In this document: piece after piece, positions 8,185-16,503 of the stretch
Position numbering within the stretch: the stretch's first letter is position 1
Layout of the letters: every line of letters begins with the position of its first letter
Source: Acidimicrobiales bacterium
GTDB lineage: Bacteria; Actinomycetota; Acidimicrobiia; Acidimicrobiales; Palsa-688
Direction: 5' to 3'
Assembly (NCBI GenBank): GCA_035533095.1
Contig: DATLUM010000138.1
Span: 1 to 64,000 of the forward strand
DNA: 64,000 nucleotides
Notes under the pieces: generated by a model
What the model was told of the DNA's origin: nothing
Database searches by the model: none
What the model saw: only the letters and a program-made list of their open reading frames with translations
Translations under genes and position numbers: made by a program

Positions 8185-8961
8185 ATGTTCTCGGGATTCA
8201 TGACCAACGCCTGGATCGTGGCCACCATCGTGGCGGTGATCGCGGGCGTCGTCGGGTTCTTCGTGGTGCTTCGCGGTTCGGCGTTCCCCGCGCACGCCAT
8301 TCCCAACAGTGCCTTCGCCGGTGCCGCGGCTGCGAACGTGTTCGGGTTCAATGCCCTCTTGGGGTTGGCCGGTTTCGCCGCCGCGGCGGCGGTCGGGGTC
8401 GCAACGCTGGGACGGCGCGGCCGCCACGACGTGGCCACCGCGCTGGCTCTCGTCATGGGACTTGCCATTGGAGCGGTGTTCTTGAGCAGGTCGCAGGAGT
8501 ACGAGCCGCGACTGTTCGCACTTCTCTTCGGGGAGGTGCTGGGTGTCTCCACAACCGACCTCTTGCCGGTCGCAGGCCTCGCCCTAGCCTGCATCGCAGG
8601 CATACTCGTGCTCTACCGGCCTCTCCTGCTCTCCTCCGCCGTCCCACAGATCGGCGAAGCGCGAGGGGTGAACCCGTTCCGGATCGAGTTGGCCTTCCTC
8701 CTGGTCGTCGCGGCCGCGACCGCCATGACCGTACCGGTCGTCGGAGCGTTGCTGATCTTCTCGCTGATGGTCGGCGCGCCGGCAGCGGCGCGGTCGTTGA
8801 CCAACCGACCTCCGGTGGCGATCATCTTCTCGGTCGTGATCGCCCTGCTCACAGTATGGGTGGCGATTGCTGCGTCCTACACGACCAACTGGCCAATCGG
8901 CTTCTTCGTCGGCACGATCAGCGCCGCGGCCTACGCGGCCGGACGGATCTGGTTCAAGTGA
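8185..8961 (+). CDS. znuB: Zinc ABC transporter permease (second copy)
   Basis: 258 residues from the ATG at 8185, which has AGAAGG six bases upstream; a GTG at 8179 overlapping the previous stop is an alternative. Same ABC-3 family as its neighbour, with the matching VVLRGSAFPAHAIPNSAFAGAAAA segment and MTVPVVGALLIFSLMVGAPAAA near residue 195. It is clearly paralogous to the first permease but diverged, as in transporters with a permease heterodimer. Its stop overlaps by eight bases the 3' end of the small basic gene on the other strand. Confidence 0.9.
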   Translation: MFSGFMTNAWIVATIVAVIAGVVGFFVVLRGSAFPAHAIPNSAFAGAAAANVFGFNALLGLAGFAAAAAVGVATLGRRGRHDVATALALVMGLAIGAVFLSRSQEYEPRLFALLFGEVLGVSTTDLLPVAGLALACIAGILVLYRPLLLSSAVPQIGEARGVNPFRIELAFLLVVAAATAMTVPVVGALLIFSLMVGAPAAARSLTNRPPVAIIFSVVIALLTVWVAIAASYTTNWPIGFFVGTISAAAYAAGRIWFK

Positions 8962-9067
8962 TGAGACCCTTGCGGACCTGCTGCTTGTCCTTCTTGTCCC
9001 GGCGTTTCTCCTTGAGCGTCTTGCCGGATTTCTTCGACGCGACCTTCCGGGGCGACTTGTCAGCCAT
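8954..9067 (-). CDS. 37-residue lysine-rich conserved small protein
   Basis: A short frame with a strong ribosome binding site (AAAGGGGG, about seven bases upstream) encodes MADKSPRKVASKKSG followed by KTLKEKRRDKKDK and QQVRKGLIT. About 40 percent of residues are Lys or Arg. I recall similar tiny KKSGKSLKEKR-type proteins as widespread, unnamed actinobacterial proteins, which supports it being real; the function is unknown. RNA or ribosome binding would be a guess from charge alone. It overlaps the end of the permease gene by eight bases. It could be missed by gene finders because of its length. Confidence 0.72.
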   Translation of the reverse strand: MADKSPRKVASKKSGKTLKEKRRDKKDKQQVRKGLIT

Positions 9068-9084
9068 GTCTACCCCCTTTCGTT

Positions 9085-9104
9085 GCCCGATCCTACTCTC
9101 GGGC
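9085..9104. other. Hairpin before the small basic gene
   Basis: GCCCGA and TCGGGC flank an 8-base loop and could fold into a short hairpin between mreB and the lysine-rich gene. No T run follows on either strand, so it is not a convincing intrinsic terminator. Confidence 0.3.
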
Positions 9105-9106
9105 GA

Positions 9107-9121
9107 CGCACCCGGGGTGCG
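9107..9121 (-). terminator. Hairpin just after mreB, possible terminator
   Basis: CGCACCC-G-GGGTGCG is a perfect 7-1-7 inverted repeat starting five bases past the mreB stop. It is GC-rich but lacks a T run, so it could be a terminator of the actinobacterial type, an mRNA stabiliser, or chance. Confidence 0.3.
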
Positions 9122-9125
9122 CCGT

Positions 9126-10190
9126 TCACCGCATCGACCAGGGGTCGAACCGGGGGCCTCCCGATGAGATCAGCACGCCGCTGAGGACTTTGAAGTCCTC
9201 GAGACACTGGCCGGCCCCGATGGCCACCGACTGCAGAGGGTTCTCGGCGATCCGAACCACCATGCCCGTCTCGGCGCTCAGGTGGGCGTCGAGCCCGTGC
9301 AGCAAAGCGCCGCCACCGGTGAGAGCCAAGCCCTGCGCCATGATGTCAGCGGCCAGCTCGGGCGGTGTGTTGTCCAGAGTCTCCTTCAGGGCGTCGACTA
9401 TGGCCGCCACCGGCTCCTCGAGGGCCCGGCGGATCTCGTCGCTGTTGATGGAGACGGTCCTGGGCAGCCCCGTGAGGAGATCGCGACCACGAACCTCGCC
9501 GTAGATCTCCTCTTCGAGTGGGCAGGCGGAACCGAAGGCGATCTTGATCTCTTCCGCCGTGGAGTCACCGACGGCCAGGCTGTACTCCTTCTTGATGAAC
9601 TGGACGATCGCTTCGTCCATCCGGTCGCCGCCGACGCGTACCGATGTGCTGGTCACGATCCCCCCCAAGGAGATGACCGCCACCTCAGTCGTGCCACCTC
9701 CGATATCGACGATGAGGTTCCCGGTCGGCTCATGGACCGGCAGGCCGGCGCCGATCGCGGCGGCCATCGGCTCTTCGATGATGAACGCGGGCTTGCGCGC
9801 CCCGGCCAGCTCGGCGACTTCCTGAACTGCCCGCTGCTCTACCGCGGTGATCCCCGACGGAACGCAGATGACCATGCGGGGTTTGGCCACCCGCCGGGCG
9901 CCGTGCACCCGGCGGATGAAATAGGCGAGCATCTTCTCGCAGATCTCGAGGTCGGTGATCACCCCGTCGCGGAGGGGTCGGATGACATGTATGTGGCCGG
10001 GGGTGCGGCCGATCATGCGCTTGGCCCGCATCCCTACGGCCAGAAGACGCTTGTCTTTGGTGCTGACGGCGACCACCGACGCTTCGTTGAGCACGATCCC
10101 CTTGCCGCGCACGTACACGACGGTGTTGGCAGTGCCAAGGTCCACGGCCAGGTCCCGGCCTAAGGAGCCACCAAAGCGGTTACCAGACAC
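9126..10190 (-). CDS. mreB: Rod shape-determining protein MreB
   Basis: 354 residues from a GTG at 10190, chosen because GGAGG sits eight bases upstream; the ATG at 10205 lacks a ribosome binding site. MreB is the bacterial actin that directs side-wall synthesis. Phosphate 1 motif GRDLAVDLGTANT is near residue 10, connect 1 and phosphate 2 include NLIVDIGGGTTEVAVIS near 160, and the adenosine motif LTGGGALLHGLD is near 290. Full length for the family. It is solitary: no mreC, mreD, rodA or penicillin-binding protein gene is adjacent, so it may be an Mbl- or MreB-like paralogue or simply displaced. Confidence 0.93.
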   Translation of the reverse strand: MSGNRFGGSLGRDLAVDLGTANTVVYVRGKGIVLNEASVVAVSTKDKRLLAVGMRAKRMIGRTPGHIHVIRPLRDGVITDLEICEKMLAYFIRRVHGARRVAKPRMVICVPSGITAVEQRAVQEVAELAGARKPAFIIEEPMAAAIGAGLPVHEPTGNLIVDIGGGTTEVAVISLGGIVTSTSVRVGGDRMDEAIVQFIKKEYSLAVGDSTAEEIKIAFGSACPLEEEIYGEVRGRDLLTGLPRTVSINSDEIRRALEEPVAAIVDALKETLDNTPPELAADIMAQGLALTGGGALLHGLDAHLSAETGMVVRIAENPLQSVAIGAGQCLEDFKVLSGVLISSGGPRFDPWSMR

Positions 10191-10428
10191 GAGCTTGGCC
10201 TCCAAATGAGAGGGTCGGAGGCGAGACGTGCCGTCCTACCGCCCAAGACCGATCGCGCGCCTCTCTCTGGGTTCAAGTTAACGCCCCAGCGACCCGAAGC
10301 GGCGGGAGGTTCTGGTGGTAGGGTGAGAGTAGCTCAATGTGAGCGATAGCGCCCCTGCTAGACGGGGGAGGATCGGGGGTTCCGATGGGAACCCGCACGT
10401 TCAGCACCACGGCCGGCGGTGGCCGGAT

Positions 10429-10605
10429 ATGAGCCTCGAGGCGGACGAGCTGATCCGGGACGACGGACGGATCGCCGTGCCTCTCCCGCAACGTCATTGC
10501 GGGCGTTGCCAGCGCCCCTTCCTTGGCGACCCGACCTTGTTCTTTCAGACGGATTGGGTGCTGTGCCCCGCATGCGAAGCGATTCTTCTCCCGAACGATC
10601 GGTGA
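10429..10605 (+). CDS. Small zinc-ribbon protein, unknown
   Basis: 58 residues from the ATG at 10429, with GGTGG six bases upstream; a GTG at 10339 would add 30 low-complexity residues. Two pairs of cysteines, CGRC and CPAC, are separated by 18 residues and make a zinc-ribbon. The segment before the second pair reads FFQTDWVLCPAC, similar to DWVCPRC in the protein at 12290-12601. No family is recognised. It lies 62 bases before the next gene on the same strand. Confidence 0.55.
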   Translation: MSLEADELIRDDGRIAVPLPQRHCGRCQRPFLGDPTLFFQTDWVLCPACEAILLPNDR

Positions 10606-10667
10606 TGCCCCCTTCGGGAGGGCCTGGCGGATTGGTCATCTGACACTCACTCCGAGGAGGAGCAACC

Positions 10668-11213
10668 ATGCAGAACCATTCAACCCCCAGCGTCGAGTTC
10701 ACGGTCGACGAAGCGTCGGATGATCCGCTCGCTGAGATCGACCATCTAATGCAAAAGCGAGTCGACGAGGAACGCCGATCGACTGCGCGGAGCGCCGAGC
10801 TCCTCGCCGACCGAGTGGAGTTCTCCGCGCAGTTCTCGGCCCTGTGCGACCAGCAGGTGCGGCCTCGGATGGAAGAGATCATCGAGCGTCTCCGCCGCAA
10901 CGGTGGCGATGGTGCCATCGAGGAGCTCCCCGAGGATGAAAGCCTTCGCCGCGGTCACCGGCTGATCCTCTGGATGTCCCTCGACGGCGAGATCATCGGA
11001 ACACCCCGCCAGGACCGCCATCCCTACCTGCAACTCGACGCGGATGTGGACAAGCGATCCGTCTCGGTATCGGAAGGCGATATGTGGCAAGGACATGGAG
11101 GCAACCGCAGCGGCAGGGTCGGGGAATGGCGAATCTCGGAGATCACTCCAGCGCTGGTCACGAAAGAGGCCCTTGCCGTCCTCCGCCGGTCCGTTCGCGC
11201 GCCCTCCACATGA
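10668..11213 (+). CDS. Hypothetical protein
   Basis: 181 residues preceded by GAGGAGGAG, a strong ribosome binding site. The first two-thirds is rich in Glu, Arg and Leu and predicted helical (about residues 20-90), possibly a short coiled coil; residues 100-150 look like mixed strand (LILWMSLDGEIIG, PYLQLDADVDKRSVSVS). No signal peptide, membrane helix or named motif is visible. Not recognised. Confidence 0.7.
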   Translation: MQNHSTPSVEFTVDEASDDPLAEIDHLMQKRVDEERRSTARSAELLADRVEFSAQFSALCDQQVRPRMEEIIERLRRNGGDGAIEELPEDESLRRGHRLILWMSLDGEIIGTPRQDRHPYLQLDADVDKRSVSVSEGDMWQGHGGNRSGRVGEWRISEITPALVTKEALAVLRRSVRAPST

Positions 11214-11224
11214 TCCACTACTTG

Positions 11225-12268
11225 TCAGGCGACCAGAGGCAGGGTATAGCCGCGGATGACATTCTCGTAGAAGTTGAGGTGATCGGCGACCATACGATCA
11301 GCTGAGAACCGGCCGGCCACGTCTTTGCGGCATTCGTTCCTGTCGAGATTGGCCGAAGCCGCTACGGCCTTGGCGAGAGCGACCTCTCCGGAGCAGATGA
11401 AACCGGTCTTGCCGTGCTTGACGATTTCGGGGGCCGCTCCCATTGGGGTGGCGACCACCGGGGTCCCATATGCGAGGGCTTCTATCATCACCATGCCGAA
11501 AGGCTCGGGCCAGTCGATCGGGTTGAGCAGGCAGACAGCGCCGCCCAGCAGACCTGCCTTGTCGGCACCTCCGACCTCGCCGACGTAGTCGATCTCGCCG
11601 CCGAGGAGCGGCTTGACGTGCCGCTCGAAGTAAAGCAGTTCAGCAGGTTCGGACATCTTCGCCGCGATTCGCAGCGGGATGCCGGCCCGACGGGCGGCTC
11701 GAATGGCCGTGGGGACTCCCTTTTCCGGGCACATCCGACCCAAGAACAGCGCGTAGCCACCGTCGCCGCTGCCGGCCGCGAAACGCTCAGGGTCGACTCC
11801 GTGGTGGATGACCGCGGCGATCGGGATGTCTGTCGCCTCCGATGCTTGATGGTGGGAGATGGCGATGATCGGGGTGTCGGCCGCGATGGCCCGGTAGTAG
11901 TCGCCCAGCTCGCTTTGGAACGGTCCGTGGTTGGTGGTGACGACGGGTAGCCCGGCGAAACGATTCGCGTATACCGGGCCAGCCAATGTGTGGTCGTGGA
12001 CGATGTCGGTCTTGGTGTCGATGGCGGCCTCATACGCGTGGATTACGTGACGCAGTTCGGTGGCCGAGCCGCCCTTGCCGACTCCGATTGCGGCGGGCAG
12101 CACCCAGTCTCGCGGCACGTCGCACGTGCTGTCTCCGGTAGCGAACAGCACGACGTCGTGGCCGGCGCGATGCAGGCCCCGGGCGAGAGTGTCAAGGACC
12201 GCCTCGGTACCGCCGTAGGCGGCGGGGGGGACCGCCACCCATGGAGGGGCGATCAGCATGATGCGCAT
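11225..12268 (-). CDS. Family 4 glycosyltransferase
   Basis: 347 residues. GT-B fold glycosyltransferase moving a sugar from a nucleotide donor to a lipid, glycan or small-molecule acceptor. The N-terminal half has MLIAPPWVAVPPAAYGGTE and the acceptor-side HDHTLAG. The donor-binding half has ALFLGRMCPEKGV near residue 178 and the E-x7-E signature as WPEPFGMVMIEALAYGTPVVA near 255. Similar proteins are often annotated as sugar or trehalose-type synthases, but the acceptor cannot be read here. It follows a zinc-ribbon gene by 21 bases on the same strand, so they may share a transcript. Confidence 0.88.
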   Translation of the reverse strand: MRIMLIAPPWVAVPPAAYGGTEAVLDTLARGLHRAGHDVVLFATGDSTCDVPRDWVLPAAIGVGKGGSATELRHVIHAYEAAIDTKTDIVHDHTLAGPVYANRFAGLPVVTTNHGPFQSELGDYYRAIAADTPIIAISHHQASEATDIPIAAVIHHGVDPERFAAGSGDGGYALFLGRMCPEKGVPTAIRAARRAGIPLRIAAKMSEPAELLYFERHVKPLLGGEIDYVGEVGGADKAGLLGGAVCLLNPIDWPEPFGMVMIEALAYGTPVVATPMGAAPEIVKHGKTGFICSGEVALAKAVAASANLDRNECRKDVAGRFSADRMVADHLNFYENVIRGYTLPLVA

Positions 12269-12289
12269 TTCTGTGGTTCCTCTCGAGCG

Positions 12290-12601
12290 TCAGGACGATC
12301 GAGCTTCGCCCTGCGATTCGCCTAGACACCGCGGGCAGACCCAATCCGCCGCTGGGGCAGATGCTCGCCACCCGATAGGGGAGAGATAGGTGATCCTGCA
12401 GGCCGTGCAAGTGATCGGCGGGAAACGTCGTCGCAGGTCGATGCCGGGCGTCGAGCGAACGAAGGTGCCCGTGTCGGAGGCTCGTTCGGCACACGACGGA
12501 TGTGGGACGGGCTGCGAGCCCGAGATGGATGTGGTGACTGTGGCTGGGGTTTCCATCGGGAAACCACCGATCTGCCCTGAGTACGCCAGGGCTGCTAGCA
12601 A
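12290..12601 (-). CDS. Small zinc-ribbon protein, unknown
   Basis: Up to 103 residues; an internal ATG at 12556 is an alternative start. The C-terminal half has CTAC and CPRC about 20 residues apart, with the second pair in the context DWVCPRCLGES, resembling the zinc-ribbon protein at 10429-10605. The N-terminal part is Ser/Thr/Pro-rich and probably disordered. It sits 21 bases upstream of the glycosyltransferase gene. A competing frame on the same strand lacks any motif and is rejected. Function unknown. Confidence 0.5.
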   Translation of the reverse strand: MLAALAYSGQIGGFPMETPATVTTSISGSQPVPHPSCAERASDTGTFVRSTPGIDLRRRFPPITCTACRITYLSPIGWRASAPAADWVCPRCLGESQGEARSS

Positions 12602-12722
12602 CTCAAGTTTGAGCGCAACAAGCAGCCTACACCTTCGGCAACGCCGACCTGTCAGGAGAAGTCAGAGGCTCCGAGACCAAGGGCGACGGTTTGCGGGTCT
12701 CGCTCACCGTCGCCCCGGCGTC

Positions 12723-12926
12723 TCAGAGGCGGTTCACGTTGGCGGCCTGGAGGCCTTTGGGTCCCTGGGTGGTCTCGTACTCGACCTTTTGGCCTTCGTC
12801 GAGATTGCGGTATCCGTTGCCGGCGATGGCGCTGAAGTGTACGAACACGTCAGGGCCGCCGTCGTCTTGGGTGATGAAACCGAAACCTTTTTCACCGTTG
12901 AACCATTTCACGGTGCCGGTTGGCAT
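12723..12926 (-). CDS. cspA: Cold-shock-domain protein
   Basis: 67 residues, the usual length. Five-stranded OB fold with RNP1 ([12 protein letters not shown], residues 7-18) and RNP2 (DVFVHFSAI, about 27-35). It binds single-stranded nucleic acid and acts as an RNA chaperone. The start at 12926 has an excellent AAAGGAGG ribosome binding site; a longer frame to 12968 only adds its leader. A DEAD-box helicase and an S18 paralogue lie nearby, which fits an RNA-handling neighbourhood. Confidence 0.95.
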   Translation of the reverse strand: MPTGTVKWFNGEKGFGFITQDDGGPDVFVHFSAIAGNGYRNLDEGQKVEYETTQGPKGLQAANVNRL

Positions 12927-13173
12927 GCGATCCCCTCCTTTCTTCGCCTGAATCGACCCTGGGATCACAGGAATCGCGGCGTGGCTATGGTCAGCCGGAG
13001 GGAGATCATTCGATGCTTAAACCCTCGCCACCACTTTACAGTTTCTGGATCCTGCCGTGCGCCGCTGTTCGCCAGGGAGGTAGGGTTTGCTTTCTAGCGT
13101 GTGTCGGGAGACGTTGCCTGCTTCCCATTCGCTCAGGCCAAGACCCCGCCGGGGGTGACGCAGAGGAGCGGGA

Positions 13174-13686
13174 ATGGCACGGAATTCCAAGGTGGCCAAG
13201 AAGACATCGAGCCGTAAGCCTCGGCCGACAGAAGGAAAGGGTCGGCTGCGGCGTGGCCGCCCTAAGGTGTGCCGATTCTGCTCGGAGCACACGGTCTGGG
13301 TGGATTACAAAGACGTGAACGTGCTCGCGCGGTTCCTGAACGACCGTGGCCGCATCAAGGCTCGCGCGGCGACGGGCACGTGCGCCCAGCACCAGCGTGA
13401 CGTGGCCGTGGCGATCAAGACGGCGCGGGAGCTGGTCCTGCTGCCCTACGCGGTGCGCACCATGTCCGCCGATCCTTCCGATCGGCGCGGCGGCGGCCGG
13501 CGCGGCCCTGGCCGGCCAGCGCCGTCGGCCGAGACCGAAGCGTCCCAAGAGGGCGGGTCGGAGATGGACACCGTCGCCGCCGATGGGGTCGAAGACGGAA
13601 CCGCTGACGAGGCCGTCGACCGCCCGGAGGCAGATGTCGCCGATGACGGCCAGCTCGCTGCAGAAACGGCCGCGACGATCTCATAG
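13174..13686 (+). CDS. rpsR: Ribosomal protein bS18 paralogue with acidic C-terminal tail
   Basis: 170 residues, about twice the usual length. Residues 1-31 are very basic (KKTSSRKPRP, RLRRGRPK). Residues 32-95 match bS18: CRFCSEHTVWVDYKDVN, RFLNDRGRI and GTCAQHQRDVAVAIKTARELVLLPY, with the cysteines C33, C36 and C70 of the zinc-binding (C+) form. Residues 96-170 are an acidic, Ala/Asp/Glu-rich tail not found in standard S18. The usual S6-SSB-L9 neighbours are missing, so this is probably a second, specialised copy. Whether it replaces the main copy under zinc stress cannot be told; the Cys-bearing form argues against a zinc-sparing role. Confidence 0.85.
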   Translation: MARNSKVAKKTSSRKPRPTEGKGRLRRGRPKVCRFCSEHTVWVDYKDVNVLARFLNDRGRIKARAATGTCAQHQRDVAVAIKTARELVLLPYAVRTMSADPSDRRGGGRRGPGRPAPSAETEASQEGGSEMDTVAADGVEDGTADEAVDRPEADVADDGQLAAETAATIS

Positions 13687-13736
13687 CCGCGGCGCCCGAG
13701 CCTTCGTCTCGTCGGTGCGAGGCGGAGTTGGTCAGC

Positions 13737-14930
13737 TCAAGCGGCGCGGCTGCGTCGACGCGATGATCGAGGGCGGCGGGATGCTCGATCGGACGACGGT
13801 TGTGGCTCGGGTGCGCCCTTGGAGCCCGGCTTCGGCGAGAGAGGATGACCGATCGCTCGCTGCAGGGCCCTCACGGGTGCCACGTCGGCTGGTGTCACCA
13901 AGGAGATGACCACGCCCTCGGCCCCGGCTCGGCCGGTTCGTCCGGACCGGTGCAGGTAGTCCTTTGGGGTGGCGGGCGGGTCGAAATGCACGACGCACCC
14001 CACTCCGTCGACGTGGATCCCGCGGGCCGCCACGTCTGTGGCGACCAGCGCCTGGGCCCGTCCGGACGAGAAGGCCTTCAGGGCCCGCTCCCGCTGGGAT
14101 TGCGTTCGGCCCCCGTGGAGGGCTACGGCTTTGACGCCGGCCGCGACCAGTTGTTTGGCGACCCGGTCGGCGCCGTGTTTGGTGCGGCAGAACACGACTG
14201 TCGACCCGTGGGAGGCGACCAAGCCGGCCGCTACGGCCACCCGGTCCTCTCGCATGGTGTCGACCCAGTGGTGGATCGTGGAGGGAGATGTCTGCTCGTC
14301 GTCGTCGACCGACACGCGCACTGGTGAGCGCTGATACCGCCTCACCAACGTGTCGACCTCGCCGTCGAGGGTGGCCGAGAAGAGCAGGGTCTGGCGGTCG
14401 GGGCGGACCTGGTCGAGGATCGCCTTCACATCTGGCAGGAAGCCCATGTCGGCCATACGGTCGGCCTCGTCGATCACGACGATGGAGACGTCGGCGAGGG
14501 TTACAGCTCCACGTCCGATCAGGTCCTTGAGCCGGCCGGGGCAGGCGACGGCGACATCGACCCCGCGGCGCAAGGAGTTGAGCTGGGCGGCGAAGCCGGC
14601 ACCGCCATAGAAGGCAGCGACGCGGCGGCGACGGTCTGCACCCATCAGCTGGGACATCTCGGCTTCGATCTGTGCGGCCAGTTCCCGGGTGGGCGCCAGT
14701 ATCAGCGCGCGGGGGCTTCCGGGGCGGGCACGCCCGACCCTGGCGGCGACGGGGATGCCGAAGGCGATGGTCTTCCCGGACCCGGTTGGGGCACGGCCGC
14801 AGATGTCCTTGCCTGCCAGGGCGGGGGGGATGGCCAAGGCTTGAATGGGGAACGCCGAGGTTATGCCGCGCACGCGTAGAGAACAGGCGACTTCGGCGGG
14901 CACGCCGAGATCGGCGAAAGATGAAGACAA
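13737..14930 (-). CDS. DEAD-box RNA helicase
   Basis: 397 residues. ATP-dependent RNA unwinding. Motifs: Q motif at ITSAFPIQALAIP, I APTGSGKT, Ia PTRELA, Ib CPGRL (usually TPGRL), II DEAD as VIDEADRM, III SAT, IV VVFCRTKHGAD, V ATDVAARGIHVDGV, VI HRSGRTGRAG. The C-terminal 35 residues are basic and Ser/Pro-rich, a likely RNA-binding tail. Convergent with the S18 paralogue (50-base gap) and near a cold-shock gene. Full length for the RhlE/CsdA group; the precise orthologue is not determined. Confidence 0.93.
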   Translation of the reverse strand: MSSSFADLGVPAEVACSLRVRGITSAFPIQALAIPPALAGKDICGRAPTGSGKTIAFGIPVAARVGRARPGSPRALILAPTRELAAQIEAEMSQLMGADRRRRVAAFYGGAGFAAQLNSLRRGVDVAVACPGRLKDLIGRGAVTLADVSIVVIDEADRMADMGFLPDVKAILDQVRPDRQTLLFSATLDGEVDTLVRRYQRSPVRVSVDDDEQTSPSTIHHWVDTMREDRVAVAAGLVASHGSTVVFCRTKHGADRVAKQLVAAGVKAVALHGGRTQSQRERALKAFSSGRAQALVATDVAARGIHVDGVGCVVHFDPPATPKDYLHRSGRTGRAGAEGVVISLVTPADVAPVRALQRAIGHPLSPKPGSKGAPEPQPSSDRASRRPRSSRRRSRAA

Positions 14931-15053
14931 CTGAACACTCCTGAGTTAGGCGACCAGCCGGTGCGACCTCAAGAGGGGACACGGGATCGCCGCAAGGTGG
15001 GGTGACTCCACCCTAGCTCAACTCAACGATGATCCCGCCGAGTCTTGCGTCAG

Positions 15054-15356
15054 TCAAGCGTCCTCGAGTATCTGGCTTCGCATGCGGTCGATCGTCTTGA
15101 GCTGTCGCGCTCGGTCGAGGTCGCTCTTGGTGGAATCGGCGCGAACTCGCTCGGCGAGGCGATCCAGGCGCGATACCTCCTCGCCGCGGACCCGTTGGCG
15201 TTCCGGGTCTGGAAGACCCCGAACCGCCCGGTGGAAGGCGCGCTGCGCGTCGACGCCGCGTTCGAGACCCAAGTCTCTGCTGATGCGAGCGAAGGCGCGC
15301 CCCATGCTTCGGAGCCGTAGTACTTCGCTATCAACCGATTCGGACGGCTCCGACAT
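15054..15356 (-). CDS. Hypothetical helical protein
   Basis: 100 residues from an ATG at 15356 with AGGAGGTGA directly upstream, a very strong start. Residues 10-50 (LRLRSMGRAFARISRDLGL) look like a helix-turn-helix: a conserved pattern of the type that follows a recognition helix of small DNA-binding proteins, but this is inference. The rest is charged and helical, with many Arg and Asp. Not recognised as a named family. Confidence 0.68.
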   Translation of the reverse strand: MSEPSESVDSEVLRLRSMGRAFARISRDLGLERGVDAQRAFHRAVRGLPDPERQRVRGEEVSRLDRLAERVRADSTKSDLDRARQLKTIDRMRSQILEDA

Positions 15357-15545
15357 GGCGTCACCTCCTGAGCCTCGAGGCTCGGCCCTACCGGAGGGGA
15401 CAATTTCCCGACCGCTAATCAAGCGTACCGCTTGCGGTCGTCATCGGCAGGGTGGCCATCGGATACGCTGTGACTCCTGGGCAGGTCTGTGACCCGGAGC
15501 AGCAGTCGCCCAAGTTGTCCCGGGTGAATCGAGAGACGAGGACGA

Positions 15546-16481
15546 GTGCCCACCAAGCGAGCGGCACAACCCGAAGAGGACTTGGTTCGTCTCTACCTCA
15601 ACGACGTCGGCAAACATGCTCTGCTCACGAGGGAGGACGAGGTCCGGCTGGCTCAGAGCGTCGAAGCCGGCCTGAAGGCCCGAGGCGAGCTGGCTGGTGC
15701 GGAAGGCATTGCCCCGTCCCGCCAGCGGGAGTTGCGCAGGCTCATTCGCGACGGCGACAAGGCAGCCGACACTTTCGTCACCGCCAATCTGCGATTGGTG
15801 GTCTCCATCGCCAAGAAGTACCACGCGGCCGACCTTCCGCTTCTGGACCTGGTCCAAGAGGGCAACCTCGGACTGATGCACGCGGTGGAGAAATTCGATT
15901 GGCGCAAGGGGTTCAAGTTCTCCACCTACGCCACTTGGTGGATCCGCCAGGGCATCACCCGTGGGATCGCCAACAACGGGCGCACCGTGCGCCTCCCTGT
16001 CCACGCCGGCGACCTACTCGTCAGGGTGACCAAAGCCCGCGGCCGCCTCGAAGGACAGCTGGGCAGGCGCCCGAGCATCGCGGAGCTGGCTGCCGACCTC
16101 GACTTGGACGAGACCAAAGTGACCGAGATCCTCCGTTACGTCGGCGAGCCCGCATCGCTTTCCGAGCCGCTGCGGAGCGACAGCGACGCCGAGCTGGGCG
16201 ACATCGTCGAAGACCCGACCGCGGTATCGCCCTTCGACGCCGCCGCGTCCGCCCTCCTGGTTGGCGAGGTCGCCAAGATGCTCGAGGTTCTCGACCAGCG
16301 CGAGCGCGAAATCCTGCGGCTGCGTTTCGGCCTCGACAAGGGAGAGCCCTGCACCCTCGACGAAGTCGGAGCCCATTTCAACCTGACCCGCGAGCGGATA
16401 CGCCAGATCGAAGCACGAGCAATGTCCAAGCTTCGCCACCCCATGCTCGACCGCCGGGCCCACGAACTGCTCACCGGCTAG
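15546..16481 (+). CDS. Sigma-70 family group 2 RNA polymerase sigma factor
   Basis: 311 residues, GTG start. Region 1.2 is residues 11-45 (DLVRLYLNDVGKHALLT). Region 2 contains DLVQEGNLGLMHAVEKFD and FKFSTYATWWIRQGITRGIA (about 102-145), nearly the housekeeping sequence, so it should read a standard -10 element. Region 3 follows and region 4 holds TLDEVGAHFNLTRERIRQIEA near the end for -35 contact. It lacks the long region 1.1 and the nonconserved insert of the primary sigma factor. It is therefore a stationary-phase or stress-type alternative of the SigB/HrdA class. No anti-sigma gene is adjacent. Confidence 0.92.
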   Translation: MPTKRAAQPEEDLVRLYLNDVGKHALLTREDEVRLAQSVEAGLKARGELAGAEGIAPSRQRELRRLIRDGDKAADTFVTANLRLVVSIAKKYHAADLPLLDLVQEGNLGLMHAVEKFDWRKGFKFSTYATWWIRQGITRGIANNGRTVRLPVHAGDLLVRVTKARGRLEGQLGRRPSIAELAADLDLDETKVTEILRYVGEPASLSEPLRSDSDAELGDIVEDPTAVSPFDAAASALLVGEVAKMLEVLDQREREILRLRFGLDKGEPCTLDEVGAHFNLTRERIRQIEARAMSKLRHPMLDRRAHELLTG

Positions 16482-16503
16482 CGCACGCCGGGTTCGCTCT
16501 CGG

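Noticed and set aside
9126-9160. tRNA-like GGTCGAACC string
   Set aside because: It is inside the mreB coding sequence and no cloverleaf forms.
12322-12567. Alternative minus-strand frame at the zinc-ribbon gene
   Set aside because: Basic and Ser-rich with no motif; the CTAC/CPRC frame is favoured.
14990-15020. GGTGG/CCACC hairpin as a terminator near the helicase start
   Set aside because: Only five base pairs, no T run, and wrongly placed for a terminator.
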